64,000 nt of DNA from Salegentibacter maritimus (GCF_016236915.1 NZ_JAEHOK010000011.1:62001-126000); one strand, 5' to 3'. Shown: positions 43,644-51,554, numbered from the stretch's first letter. The notes: generated by a model from the sequence alone, not told the origin. Translations and numbers: made by a program.

Positions 43644-44783
43644 ATGGGTAAAAAAATAAAATTAGGAGTTTTAGGCGGTGGTGGTGATTCCCTTATCGGA
43701 ATTTTACACCGGGTAGCCTCTTCTATGTTTGATAAATTTGATTTTGTAGGAGGCGTTTTCAATCCTGAGTTAGACGAAAGCAAAAAGTTTGCGAAGGAAT
43801 TGGGGATTGGAACCGATAGGGTTTATCAAGACCTGGATCATTTAATTACAGAAGAAACAAAACTACCGGAAGATGAGCGTATAAAAGTGGTTTCTATTCT
43901 AACGCCAAATTTCCTGCACTTCCCTATGGCCAAGCAGCTTTTGGAAAATGGATTTCACGTGATTTGTGAAAAACCAATGACCACTACTTTTGAAGAAGCT
44001 AAAATTCTTGAAGAAACCCTCAATAAATCGAAAACTATTTTCGCGGTCACCTATACCTACACAGGTTATCCAATGATTCGCCAGATGAAAGAAATGATTG
44101 CCACAGGCGAGATTGGAGAGGTTCAAAAAATAGATGTACAATATTACCAGGGTTGGATAAACCCTATAATTCATGATAAGGATCAAAGAAACAGTATTTG
44201 GAGGCTCGATCCCGAAAAAGGTGGTATAAGCTGTTGTATTGGTGATATTGGAACACACGCCTTTGATATGATTGAATACGTTTCGGGGCTTGAGGTAAAA
44301 GAACTTTTAGCCGATTTAAACTATGTGTATTCAGATAATAAAATGGATGTAGATGGTACTGTGCTGCTTCGCTTTTCAGATTATGTAAAAGGAGTACTAA
44401 GGTCCAGCCAAATCGCAACCGGGGAAGAGAATAATTTTGCCGTAAAAATCTACGGAAAAAAAGCCGGCTTAAAATGGGAACAGGAAAACCCAAATTACCT
44501 CTATAAATTGGAAGATGGGCAACCAATAAAAGTTTTAAAACCCGGGCACGAGTATAATTCAGCACTTTCGCTAGACGGAACAAAACTACCTCCGGGACAT
44601 CCCGAAGGCATTTTCGATTCTATGGGTAATATCTACAAAGGAGTAGCAAAAGCTATTAATGGCGAAAAATATCATCCGGCAGAGTTCCCTACGATGAAAG
44701 ATGGAGTACGCGGAATGAATTTCATTGAAAAAGTAGTAGACTCCCATAATAAAGGGAACGTTTGGGTGAAATTAGACTCATAA
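43644..44783 (+). CDS. Gfo/Idh/MocA-family NAD(P)-dependent oxidoreductase
   Basis: A 379-residue cytosolic enzyme. The Rossmann start KIKLGVLGGGGDSLIG replaces the usual GxGxxG with GGGGDS, a known variant in this branch. The EKPMTTTFEEAKILEE motif near residue 111 supplies the conserved Lys. The C-terminal domain has GGISCCIGDIGTHAFDMIEYVSG with the catalytic-type Asp and His near 200. Such enzymes oxidise or reduce sugar hydroxyl/keto groups, often at C3. It is third in the keto-sugar operon and could reduce an imported 3-keto sugar. Confidence 0.9.
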   Translation: MGKKIKLGVLGGGGDSLIGILHRVASSMFDKFDFVGGVFNPELDESKKFAKELGIGTDRVYQDLDHLITEETKLPEDERIKVVSILTPNFLHFPMAKQLLENGFHVICEKPMTTTFEEAKILEETLNKSKTIFAVTYTYTGYPMIRQMKEMIATGEIGEVQKIDVQYYQGWINPIIHDKDQRNSIWRLDPEKGGISCCIGDIGTHAFDMIEYVSGLEVKELLADLNYVYSDNKMDVDGTVLLRFSDYVKGVLRSSQIATGEENNFAVKIYGKKAGLKWEQENPNYLYKLEDGQPIKVLKPGHEYNSALSLDGTKLPPGHPEGIFDSMGNIYKGVAKAINGEKYHPAEFPTMKDGVRGMNFIEKVVDSHNKGNVWVKLDS

Positions 44784-44800
44784 AATTTTAGTAAGATGAA

Positions 44801-44856
44801 CCAGCATAATGCTGGACATAAAATAAGTAATATACAGGTAAGTAATTTAAACCTGT
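44801..44856 (+). other. Two adjacent intercistronic hairpins inside the keto-sugar operon
   Basis: CCAGCATAATGCTGG (44801-44815) is a perfect 7-bp stem around one base. ACAGGT/ACCTGT (44834-44856) is a second stem. Neither has a T-run. They may mark an RNA processing or stability point between the Gfo/Idh and TIM-barrel genes. Confidence 0.4.
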
Positions 44857-44891
44857 AAAAATTCCCACTTTGGGTTCAGAATTATAAAGAG

Positions 44892-45947
44892 ATGAAAACA
44901 GTAAAAGGACCTGCGGTTTATTTAGCACAATTTATGGATTCTAAAGCGCCATTCAATAGTTTGGATGGTTTATGTAAATGGGCTGCAGATTTAGGATACA
45001 AAGGAATACAAATCCCCACCTGGGAATCGGCTCTAATAGATTTAAAGAAAGCCGGTGAAAGCAAAGAGTATTGCCAGGAAATTAAAGGAAAAGTAGCTTC
45101 TTATGGTCTAGAAGTAACCGAGCTTTGTACTCATTTACAGGGCCAACTTGTAGCGGTACATTCGGCTTATGATACTATGTTCGATAATTTCGCTCCAAAT
45201 GAAGTTAAAGGCAATCCAAAGGCAAGAACCCAGTGGGCCGTAGAACAATTAAAAAGCGCAGCTCGTGCCAGCAGGAATTTTGATTTAGATGTGCACGGAA
45301 CTTTTAGCGGTTCACTGCTTTGGCATACCGCGCACCCCTGGCCACAAAGACCTGAAGGCCTGGTTGAAATGGGGTTTCAGGAACTCGCAAAACGATGGTT
45401 GCCTATTTTAAATGAATTTGATGAACAGGGAGTTGATCTTTGTTACGAAATTCACCCGGGTGAAGATTTGCATGATGGGGTAACTTTTGAGCGTTTCCTT
45501 GAAGCCACAAATAATCACAAAAGGGTAAATTTACTGTATGATCCCAGTCATTTTGTGCTACAACAACTAGATTATATTTCGTACATAGATCATTATCACG
45601 AATTCATAAAAATGTTTCATGTAAAAGATGCCGAATTTAACCCTACCGGAAAAAAAGGTTCGTTTGGTGGCTATGGTGACTGGATAGACCGTGCAGGAAG
45701 GTACAGACATCCAGGAGATGGCCAGGTAGATTTTAAAACTATATTTTCTAAATTAACCGAATATGGCTGTGATGTTTGGGCGGTTCTTGAATGGGAATGC
45801 TGCATTAAATCGCCAGAACAGGGTGCGCGTGAAGGTGCGCCTTTTATTAAAAGTCATATTATTGAAGCTACCCAAAAGAAATTTGACGATTTCGCAGGCA
45901 GCGAAGTTGATGAAGAGAAATTAAAACGAATCTTAGGAATTAACTAA
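44892..45947 (+). CDS. Cytosolic sugar isomerase/epimerase-like TIM-barrel enzyme
   Basis: A 351-residue xylose isomerase-like TIM-barrel protein with no signal peptide. Motifs: GYKGIQIPTWESALIDLKKA, the first metal glutamate in QGVDLCYEIHPGEDLHDG near 190, NLLYDPSHFVLQ (Asp/His) near 215, FIKMFHVKDAEFNPTG near 240 and VWAVLEWECC (Glu) near 300. It is distinct in sequence from the lipoprotein barrel at 41362, so the locus has one barrel outside and one inside the inner membrane. It likely acts on the sugar handled by the Gfo/Idh/MocA enzyme encoded just before it. Confidence 0.88.
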   Translation: MKTVKGPAVYLAQFMDSKAPFNSLDGLCKWAADLGYKGIQIPTWESALIDLKKAGESKEYCQEIKGKVASYGLEVTELCTHLQGQLVAVHSAYDTMFDNFAPNEVKGNPKARTQWAVEQLKSAARASRNFDLDVHGTFSGSLLWHTAHPWPQRPEGLVEMGFQELAKRWLPILNEFDEQGVDLCYEIHPGEDLHDGVTFERFLEATNNHKRVNLLYDPSHFVLQQLDYISYIDHYHEFIKMFHVKDAEFNPTGKKGSFGGYGDWIDRAGRYRHPGDGQVDFKTIFSKLTEYGCDVWAVLEWECCIKSPEQGAREGAPFIKSHIIEATQKKFDDFAGSEVDEEKLKRILGIN

Positions 45948-46010
45948 ATTTATAAAATAAACCCTATATTATTTCAAATATAAATTAAGAAGAGTTGTAA
46001 TTCTCTTAAA

Positions 46011-46103
46011 TAAGTTACCTTCTGAAAAACCAACGAGACAATAAATGATTTTTTTGATTTCGAGCCAAGCCTCGGAGCGGATAAATCTCTATTATTGAGC
46101 AAA
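46011..46103 (+). repeat. Family I dispersed intergenic repeat, copy E
   Basis: The copy contains AACCAACGAGACAATAAATG, TTGATTTCGAGCCAAGCCTC, then GGAGCGGATAAATCTCTATT with ATTGAGC. It separates the cytosolic TIM-barrel gene from the DUF1080 gene and ends 13 bases before the latter's ATG. Confidence 0.65.
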
Positions 46104-46116
46104 AAACCAAAAACCA

Positions 46117-46875
46117 ATGAAGAAAAATATTTTAATTTTAGGAACCTTAGCCATATTATCTACCTCCTGTAAATCTGATAAAAAAGATGAAAAAACACAG
46201 GAAGCCGATAAAACTGTAGATAGTACCGCCATGGCAAATAATGAAGATAATTGGACCCATTTGTTTAATGGCGAAAACCTTGAAAGTTGGAAAGCTTTTA
46301 ATGCCGATTCAATATCAGACCAGTGGCAGGTAAAAGATGGGGCTATCGCTTTTACCCCGGCAGAGGGAAAAAGAGAAAGCACAGAAAACCTTATTTCTAA
46401 AAACTCCTATGCCAATTTTGAACTCTCATTAGAATGGAAAATTTCAGAAGCAGGAAACAGCGGGATTATGTGGGGCGTTCAGGAAAGTGAGGAGTTTTCT
46501 GAACCTTATTTAACCGGTCCTGAAATTCAAATTTTAGACAATAAACTGCATCCTGATGCCAAAAACGGTCCCATAAGGCAGGCCGGAGCTCTTTATGATA
46601 TGATGCCACCCAGTGAAGATAAATCACGTAATGCCGGAGAATGGAACAAAACTGTTATAAAAATTAACCATAAAACCAATAAAGGTTCGGTTCGTTTAAA
46701 TGGTACGCTAATTACAGAATTCCCGGTTCATGGTGAAGAATGGGATAAACTGGTAGCAAACTCTAAGTTTAAAGATTGGGAACACTTTGGAAAAACCAAA
46801 GAAGGCCATATTGCTCTTCAGGACCACGGAGACAAAGTGTGGTTTAGAAATATTAAAATTAGAGAATTAGATTAA
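46117..46875 (+). CDS. DUF1080 / 3-keto-disaccharide hydrolase-family lipoprotein
   Basis: A 252-residue exported protein with a lipoprotein signal (MKKNILILGTLAILSTSCKSD, lipobox cysteine near residue 18). The LamG-like jelly roll of the DUF1080 family follows: WTHLFNGENLESWKAFNADSISDQWQVKDGAIAF, SLEWKISEAGNSGIMWGVQE, and GPEIQILDNKLHPDAKNGPIRQAGALYDMMPP. Family members have been shown to cleave 3-keto-glycosides (Pfam renamed the family accordingly). Here it would split the product of the GMC enzyme in the periplasm, releasing sugar for the MFS permease. The activity is inferred from family and locus. Confidence 0.87.
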   Translation: MKKNILILGTLAILSTSCKSDKKDEKTQEADKTVDSTAMANNEDNWTHLFNGENLESWKAFNADSISDQWQVKDGAIAFTPAEGKRESTENLISKNSYANFELSLEWKISEAGNSGIMWGVQESEEFSEPYLTGPEIQILDNKLHPDAKNGPIRQAGALYDMMPPSEDKSRNAGEWNKTVIKINHKTNKGSVRLNGTLITEFPVHGEEWDKLVANSKFKDWEHFGKTKEGHIALQDHGDKVWFRNIKIRELD

Positions 46876-46898
46876 CCTGATTCCTATTTTATAATTGG

Positions 46899-46979
46899 GG
46901 CTGTTTGAAAAGATTTTAAAACCGTCATCCTGAATTAATTTCAGCTTGACGAAAATATACTCTTCAGACAGCCTCTTTT
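46899..46979. repeat. Family II nested-palindrome intergenic repeat, copy 2 (terminator-like)
   Basis: Outer arms GGCTGTTTGAA and TTCAGACAGCC surround a short core, CGTCATCCTGAA...TTCAGCTTGACG (46923-46951), in the reverse orientation to copy 1. A T-run follows (CTCTTTTTT), so it probably terminates the keto-sugar operon. Confidence 0.75.
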
Positions 46980-46983
46980 TTAT

Positions 46984-47001
46984 TTTAGTACTTGTACTAA
47001 A
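46984..47001. promoter_or_regulatory. Perfect 18-bp palindrome, candidate operator
   Basis: TTTAGTACTTGTACTAAA has perfect 8-base arms around TT. It lies after the terminator and ahead of the hydrolase-OsmC gene. It is the size of a dimeric regulator site. No regulator gene is adjacent. Confidence 0.45.
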
Positions 47002-47022
47002 CAATTTGTAAATTATCAAGAA

Positions 47023-47145
47023 ATCTGTTGGGAAACCTACAAATTTTTAATTTCGAGGCAGGCCTCGGGTTATTGCACCCTTTGGCGGTGCCCATAAAAA
47101 GATTTTTAGGTTTCAAGACATGTCTCGAGGTCTTGATACTTAAAG
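47023..47145 (+). repeat. Family I dispersed intergenic repeat, copy F (double unit)
   Basis: The first unit has AAATTTTTAATTTCGAGGCA and GGCCTCGGG, with the variant TTGCACCCTTTGGCGGTGCC. It runs into a second partial unit, GATTTTTAGGTTTCAAGACA followed by TGTCTCGAGG. An open frame through it joins the next gene but is not credible coding sequence. Confidence 0.6.
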
Positions 47146-47168
47146 CTTATGAAGTAAAAAATAAAGTA

Positions 47169-48380
47169 ATGAGAACCGAAAAAGTAAATTTTAAAAACAA
47201 CCAGGGTAATGATTTATCGGGCTATCTAGAACTACCAATAGACCAGGATCCTCATAATTTTGTTCTTTTTGCTCATTGTTTTACCTGCAATAAAAATTTC
47301 TTTGCGGCTAAAAATATAAGTAGAACCCTCGCACAAAACGGTTATGGCGTCCTAAGGTTTGATTTTACCGGACTGGGTGAAAGCAAGGGCGATTTTGCAA
47401 ATAGTAATTTTTCAGGAAACATACAGGATTTACTTGCGGCTGCTGCCTATTTAGAGCAGGAATTTAAAGCACCCGGCCTTTTAATTGGGCACTCCCTTGG
47501 TGGTGCCGCAGTATTATTTGCTGCAAAAGACTTACAATCGGTTAAAGCAGTAACTACTATTGGCGCTCCCTCTACCACCGCGCATGTTCAACATCTAATA
47601 GAAGACAGTGTAGAAGAGATTGAAAGAAATGGCAACGCAACAGTGAATATTGGCGGAAGAAGCTTTAACCTTAAAAAACAATTTTTAGAAGATATTGATA
47701 AACATGAATTAACCTCTTATCTAAACAAGCTTAAAAAATCGCTTTTAATTATGCATTCGCCGCAAGATAAGATTGTAGGCATTAAAAATGCCGAAGAATT
47801 ATATATAGCAGCAAGACATCCAAAAAGTTTTGTTTCTTTGGATGGGGCTGAACATCTTTTAAGTAATAAGGAAGACGCAACTTATGCCGGTAATGTAATC
47901 GCCACCTGGGCTTCAAGGTATTTAAGCATTCCGAATAAAGAAATTCCAGAATCTAATGCCGATGTTGTAGCAGGCTTAGAAAAAGAAGATGCTTTTACCA
48001 CAAGAATGAAAGCAGGAAATCATAGCTTTTTGGCAGATGAACCTATAAGCTCTGGAGGGAAAGATTATGGCCCTACCCCCTATCAATTTTTATCTTCAGG
48101 TCTGGCTGCCTGTACCTCCATGACGCTTCAAATGTATGCTAAGAGAAAAAAATGGCCTCTTGACGATGTAGAAACCCACGTGTATTACTCAAGGGAACAT
48201 CAAAAAGACTGCGAAAATTGTGAAAAAAGCAATACCAAAATCGATACTTTTAGAAGAGAGATTAAGCTCTATGGAGATTTAGACAAAAAACAAAAAGAGC
48301 GTTTACTGGAAATTGCAGACCGTTGCCCCGTGCATAAAAGTCTTACTTCAACCACAACTATAAAAACCAAATTGATCTAA
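47169..48380 (+). CDS. Alpha/beta hydrolase fused to an OsmC-like peroxide-detoxifying domain
   Basis: A 403-residue two-domain protein. Residues 1-~255 form an alpha/beta hydrolase: FAHCFTCNKNFFAAKNISRTLAQNGYGVLRFDFTGLGESKG, the nucleophile elbow LIGHSLGGAAVLFA near residue 103 with its serine, and a late HSPQDKIV acid region and GAEHLLS histidine. Residues ~265-403 form an OsmC domain with the reactive cysteine pair in SSGLAACTSMTLQMYAKRK and DRCPVHKSL. I use the ATG at 47169; the frame is open further upstream but only through a family I repeat. OsmC domains reduce organic hydroperoxides, so the fusion may hydrolyse and detoxify lipid peroxides or esters. Confidence 0.88.
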   Translation: MRTEKVNFKNNQGNDLSGYLELPIDQDPHNFVLFAHCFTCNKNFFAAKNISRTLAQNGYGVLRFDFTGLGESKGDFANSNFSGNIQDLLAAAAYLEQEFKAPGLLIGHSLGGAAVLFAAKDLQSVKAVTTIGAPSTTAHVQHLIEDSVEEIERNGNATVNIGGRSFNLKKQFLEDIDKHELTSYLNKLKKSLLIMHSPQDKIVGIKNAEELYIAARHPKSFVSLDGAEHLLSNKEDATYAGNVIATWASRYLSIPNKEIPESNADVVAGLEKEDAFTTRMKAGNHSFLADEPISSGGKDYGPTPYQFLSSGLAACTSMTLQMYAKRKKWPLDDVETHVYYSREHQKDCENCEKSNTKIDTFRREIKLYGDLDKKQKERLLEIADRCPVHKSLTSTTTIKTKLI

Positions 48381-48477
48381 ACCAGGCTAAGGGTTGTTAA
48401 CCTATCCTTAAATCTTTTGGCTATACCATGCGATAAAATTAATTTAGCATTGTTAAATCTAAAACCAATCATAGATT

Positions 48478-49074
48478 ATGAAACGAATAAGTTTATCATT
48501 AGTATTTTGCGCCTCTTTATTTATTATAGGTTGTAAAAACGAAAAGAAAGAAAATGAAACAGAAAATGCTGCCGAAACAGAAATGAATTCTGAAATGGAT
48601 AGCATGGAAAAAGAAGAAGAAATTAAAGAGATTACCGTGCCTTTAGAGCCTAAAAGTGGAAGTGATCTAGGTGGAGAAGTAACTTTCACTCAAGAAAATG
48701 GTGAAGTTACTATGGAAGCGACCATTACAGGTTTGGCTGAAGGAAAGCACGCAATACACATTCACCAAAAAGCAGATTGCTCTGCTGAAGATGGAACCTC
48801 TGCCGGGGGCCACTGGAACCCAACCAATGAAAAACACGGGAAATGGGGTGATGCCGAGGGCTACCACAAAGGCGATATAGGAAACTTTGAAGTTGATGCC
48901 AATGGTGAAGGAACTATTACTATGACAACCGATGAATGGTGTATAGGTTGTGAAGACGATAACAAAAATATTGTTGGAAAAGCGATTATTGTACACGATG
49001 GTGTAGACGATTTTACTTCTCAACCTTCTGGAGCTGCAGGAACCAGAGTTGGATGTGGAGTTATAAAAATGTAA
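48478..49074 (+). CDS. sodC: Cu/Zn superoxide dismutase-family lipoprotein
   Basis: A 198-residue exported protein with a lipoprotein-type start (LVFCASLFIIGCKNEK) and an acidic Glu-rich linker. The SOD fold shows GKHAIHIHQKADCSAEDGTSAGGHWNPTNEKHG (copper His pair, first disulphide Cys, bridging His), DIGNFEVDANGEG, IVGKAIIVHDGVDD (copper His), and GTRVGCGVIKM (conserved Arg and second Cys). The set of metal ligands looks complete. It removes superoxide in the periplasm or at the outer surface. A terminator follows at 49097. An ECF sigma pair lies next to it but as a separate transcript. Confidence 0.93.
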   Translation: MKRISLSLVFCASLFIIGCKNEKKENETENAAETEMNSEMDSMEKEEEIKEITVPLEPKSGSDLGGEVTFTQENGEVTMEATITGLAEGKHAIHIHQKADCSAEDGTSAGGHWNPTNEKHGKWGDAEGYHKGDIGNFEVDANGEGTITMTTDEWCIGCEDDNKNIVGKAIIVHDGVDDFTSQPSGAAGTRVGCGVIKM

Positions 49075-49096
49075 TCTTTTTCACATAATTTTTAAT

Positions 49097-49129
49097 AAAA
49101 AGCGGCAAAATGCCGCTTTTTATTTTTTT
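49097..49129 (+). terminator. Rho-independent terminator of sodC
   Basis: Stem AAAAAGCGGCA and TGCCGCTTTTT around AAA, followed by a further T-run. Confidence 0.9.
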
Positions 49130-49177
49130 GAGGCGAGAGATTTACATACTTTTACTGGGCAAGCCACATACTACTTT

Positions 49178-49708
49178 ATGCAACAAGATGCTTTAATTCT
49201 AGAACTTCAAAACGGTAACCAGCGTGCCTTTGAACGTATTTATCATTTGTATTCAGAAAGCACCTATGGTATTATTTATAGTATAGTTAGGGATGAGAGC
49301 ATAGCTGAAGAAGTACTACAGGATGTATTCTTAAAAATTTGGGACAAAGCCCCAAGCTATAATTCTAATAAAGGCCGGTTTTTCACCTGGATTCTTAATA
49401 TTGCCCGAAATGCTGCCATAGATAAGATAAGGTCTAAAAGTTTTAAGAACAATCAACAAAACCTTACGTCTGATAATTTCGTAGATATATTAGAGGCAAA
49501 AACAAATTTCTCTGAAGCAGTAGATGCTATAGGCCTAAAAAAGTATGTTAAAGCTTTAAAACCGGTTTGTAAGAAATTAATAGATTATCTTTTTTTTAAG
49601 GGATATACACAAAAAGAAACTTCAGAAGAATTAGATATGCCACTGGGTACGGTAAAAACCCGTAATAGAATTTGTATCGATAAGTTAAGAGCAATGGTTA
49701 TTAAGTAA
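49178..49708 (+). CDS. ECF-type RNA polymerase sigma factor
   Basis: A 176-residue sigma-70 family protein. Region 2 has YHLYSESTYGIIYSIVRDESIAEEVLQDVFLKIWDKAPSYNSNKGRFFTWILNIARNAAIDKIRSK (about 23-88). Region 4 has LKPVCKKLIDYLFFKGYTQKETSEELDMPLGTVKTRNRICIDKLRAMV (about 128-175). The stop overlaps the anti-sigma start by one base (TAATG), so the two are translationally coupled. This arrangement fits the SigK/RskA group. The stress it answers is unknown. Confidence 0.92.
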   Translation: MQQDALILELQNGNQRAFERIYHLYSESTYGIIYSIVRDESIAEEVLQDVFLKIWDKAPSYNSNKGRFFTWILNIARNAAIDKIRSKSFKNNQQNLTSDNFVDILEAKTNFSEAVDAIGLKKYVKALKPVCKKLIDYLFFKGYTQKETSEELDMPLGTVKTRNRICIDKLRAMVIK

Positions 49709-50508
49709 TGGATATTAAAAAGTACATATCATCTGGAATCCTGGAACTCTATGTTTATGGCGCGCTTTCTGAAAAAGAAAGTCGGGAGGTAAGCCGTGTG
49801 CTTAAAAAATACCCGGAAGTTAAAACCGAAGTAGAGGAGATTGAAAAAGCTCTACTCAATTTATCGGCTGCTACTGCACCTAATAATGCAGAACATTTAA
49901 TTACCAGTATAAAAGATAAATTAACCGGAACATCTGCAAAAACTACTCCTGAAAGACCAGTTAGAACCATAAGTTGGATTACCTATTCCGGTTGGGCAGC
50001 TAGTTTATTATTACTTATAGGACTTTTTACCTTCTTTAACCGTACCAATAATTTAAGAGAAGAATTACGTACAGCACAAGCCAGAAATGTGCAAATGGAA
50101 GAGCAAATTGCCAATGCCAGGGAGAATGCAAAAGATGCTGAGGAATTACTGGCAATTATTAGGGATAAAAATGTACAGCGCATCCCATTAAGGGGGCAGG
50201 AAGTAGCTCCGGAAGCTTATGCCTCGGTATATTGGAACACCCGTGATAATACCGCTTATATAGATGCAAAAGACCTTCCTGAACCACCAAGAGGAAAAGT
50301 TTACCAGGTATGGTCCCTCACCATGCAACCACTTACCCCTACCAGTATAGGTTTACTGGCAGATTTTAAAGCCGATGACAATAAAGTTTTTAGTCTTGAA
50401 AACCAAAACCAGTCTGAAGCATTTGGAATTACTTTAGAACCTGAAGGTGGTAGTGAGACTCCAACTATGGATCAGCTATATGTTTTAGGTACCGTAGCCG
50501 CTCCATAA
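49708..50508 (+). CDS. RskA-like membrane anti-sigma factor
   Basis: A 266-residue single-pass membrane protein. The cytosolic part starts with the anti-sigma-like ISSGILELYVYGALSEKESREVSRVLKKYPEVKTEVEEIEKALL (5-50) without a zinc motif. A membrane span lies near 89-112 (ITYSGWAASLLLLIGLFTFF), a short coiled coil near 115-150 (REELRTAQARNVQMEEQIANARENAKDAEELL), and an outer RskA domain carries VYWNTRDNTAYIDAKDLPEPPRGKVYQVWSL. It should hold the sigma factor encoded just before it at the membrane. Release by proteolysis is inferred from the RskA model. Confidence 0.88.
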   Translation: MDIKKYISSGILELYVYGALSEKESREVSRVLKKYPEVKTEVEEIEKALLNLSAATAPNNAEHLITSIKDKLTGTSAKTTPERPVRTISWITYSGWAASLLLLIGLFTFFNRTNNLREELRTAQARNVQMEEQIANARENAKDAEELLAIIRDKNVQRIPLRGQEVAPEAYASVYWNTRDNTAYIDAKDLPEPPRGKVYQVWSLTMQPLTPTSIGLLADFKADDNKVFSLENQNQSEAFGITLEPEGGSETPTMDQLYVLGTVAAP

Positions 50509-50538
50509 ATAAACATCTTATTATTTATTAAAAAGGAG

Positions 50539-50552
50539 ACTAAGCCCTTAGT
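50539..50552. other. Small perfect palindrome after the anti-sigma gene
   Basis: ACTAAGCCCTTAGT with 6-base arms. A second small stem (TGCTGT/ACAGCA, 50644-50661) lies downstream. Neither is a clear terminator. The 50509-50801 gap holds nothing else I can name. Confidence 0.3.
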
Positions 50553-50801
50553 GAAAACTAAACTAGCAACACTTTCTAGAAATAGAACATTGATAAACAA
50601 AAAGCCAGTATCTCTTAATTCTAATTCATAAAAAATAAAGGCCTGCTGTAAACATACAGCAAACCCTTACTTAACCAACCAAAAAAAATTCAAGAAAACC
50701 GGGGCTAGTAGCAAATTAGATTTGAATTACCCCACTGTCTAAAGATATATACGTAAAAACACAGCTTTGGGTTTTGTTTACTTAGATTTTAACACTGTTA
50801 T

Positions 50802-51554
50802 TTAAGAAATCCAGTTTTTAAAATCTCGCACACGCTCCCTACTTACGATTAGTTGAAACTCTTTAAAAGTTTTCAGCTTAATCTCTAATCGACTATTGGT
50901 ATAGCTAATAATATCTTCTATACAGTTAATATTAACGATAGATTTTCTATTAATTCTAAAGAAATTTTCAGGATCTAGTTCGTTTTCCAGATTTTCTAGC
51001 GAGAGTTCTACCGGATAATTCCTTCCGGTATTAGTAGTTAGGTAAGAAGTCTTATTTTCTGAATAAAAACAACAAATATCTTCGGTATTTATAATCTTTA
51101 AATGCTGGCCCACCTGAATCGTAAAACGAGATTTATAATCTGGCTTTGTTCCTGTTTCCAGGATTTTCTTGAAAGCATCAAAATCTATTTTTGGTGAATT
51201 TTGCAGATAATTTTCTCTAAACTTGGTTACAGCATTGATCAATTCTTCCTCATCTATAGGCTTCAACAAATAATCTACGCTGTTCAGTTTAAAGGCTTTT
51301 AGTGCATATTCATCATAGGCTGTGGTAAAAATAACGGCACTATTTATTGTTACTTCTTCAAAAATTTCAAAAGAGATGCCATCGCTTAATTGGATATCTA
51401 AAAAAACCAGGTCTGGTGCAGTATTTTCCTTAAACCAGGCAATTCCTTCATTCACCGAATGCAACATCACGTTTACTTCTAAACCGATTTTATTTAGCAT
51501 TCTTTGCAAACGCCGGGCAGCAGGTTTTTCGTCTTCTACAATTACTATTTTCAT
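50802..51554 (-). CDS. LytTR-family response regulator
   Basis: A 250-residue DNA-binding response regulator. The receiver domain (1-120) has VEDEKPAARRLQRML with the acidic pair, phospho-acceptor Asp53 in LVFLDIQLSDG, TTAYDEYALKAF and SVDYLLKPI with the conserved lysine. A LytTR domain follows at about 150-250 (FTIQVGQHLKIINTEDICCFYSENKTSYLTT, then FFRINRKSIVNINCI). The ATG at 51554 is the start; it overlaps the stop of the 2TM gene by one base, and an ATG 60 bases upstream lies inside that gene. It works with the LytS-like kinase encoded two genes upstream. Confidence 0.94.
   Translation of the reverse strand: MKIVIVEDEKPAARRLQRMLNKIGLEVNVMLHSVNEGIAWFKENTAPDLVFLDIQLSDGISFEIFEEVTINSAVIFTTAYDEYALKAFKLNSVDYLLKPIDEEELINAVTKFRENYLQNSPKIDFDAFKKILETGTKPDYKSRFTIQVGQHLKIINTEDICCFYSENKTSYLTTNTGRNYPVELSLENLENELDPENFFRINRKSIVNINCIEDIISYTNSRLEIKLKTFKEFQLIVSRERVRDFKNWIS

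Noticed and set aside
47028-47168. N-terminal extension of the hydrolase-OsmC protein
   Set aside because: The extra frame is made of family I repeat sequence; the conserved protein begins at the ATG at 47169.
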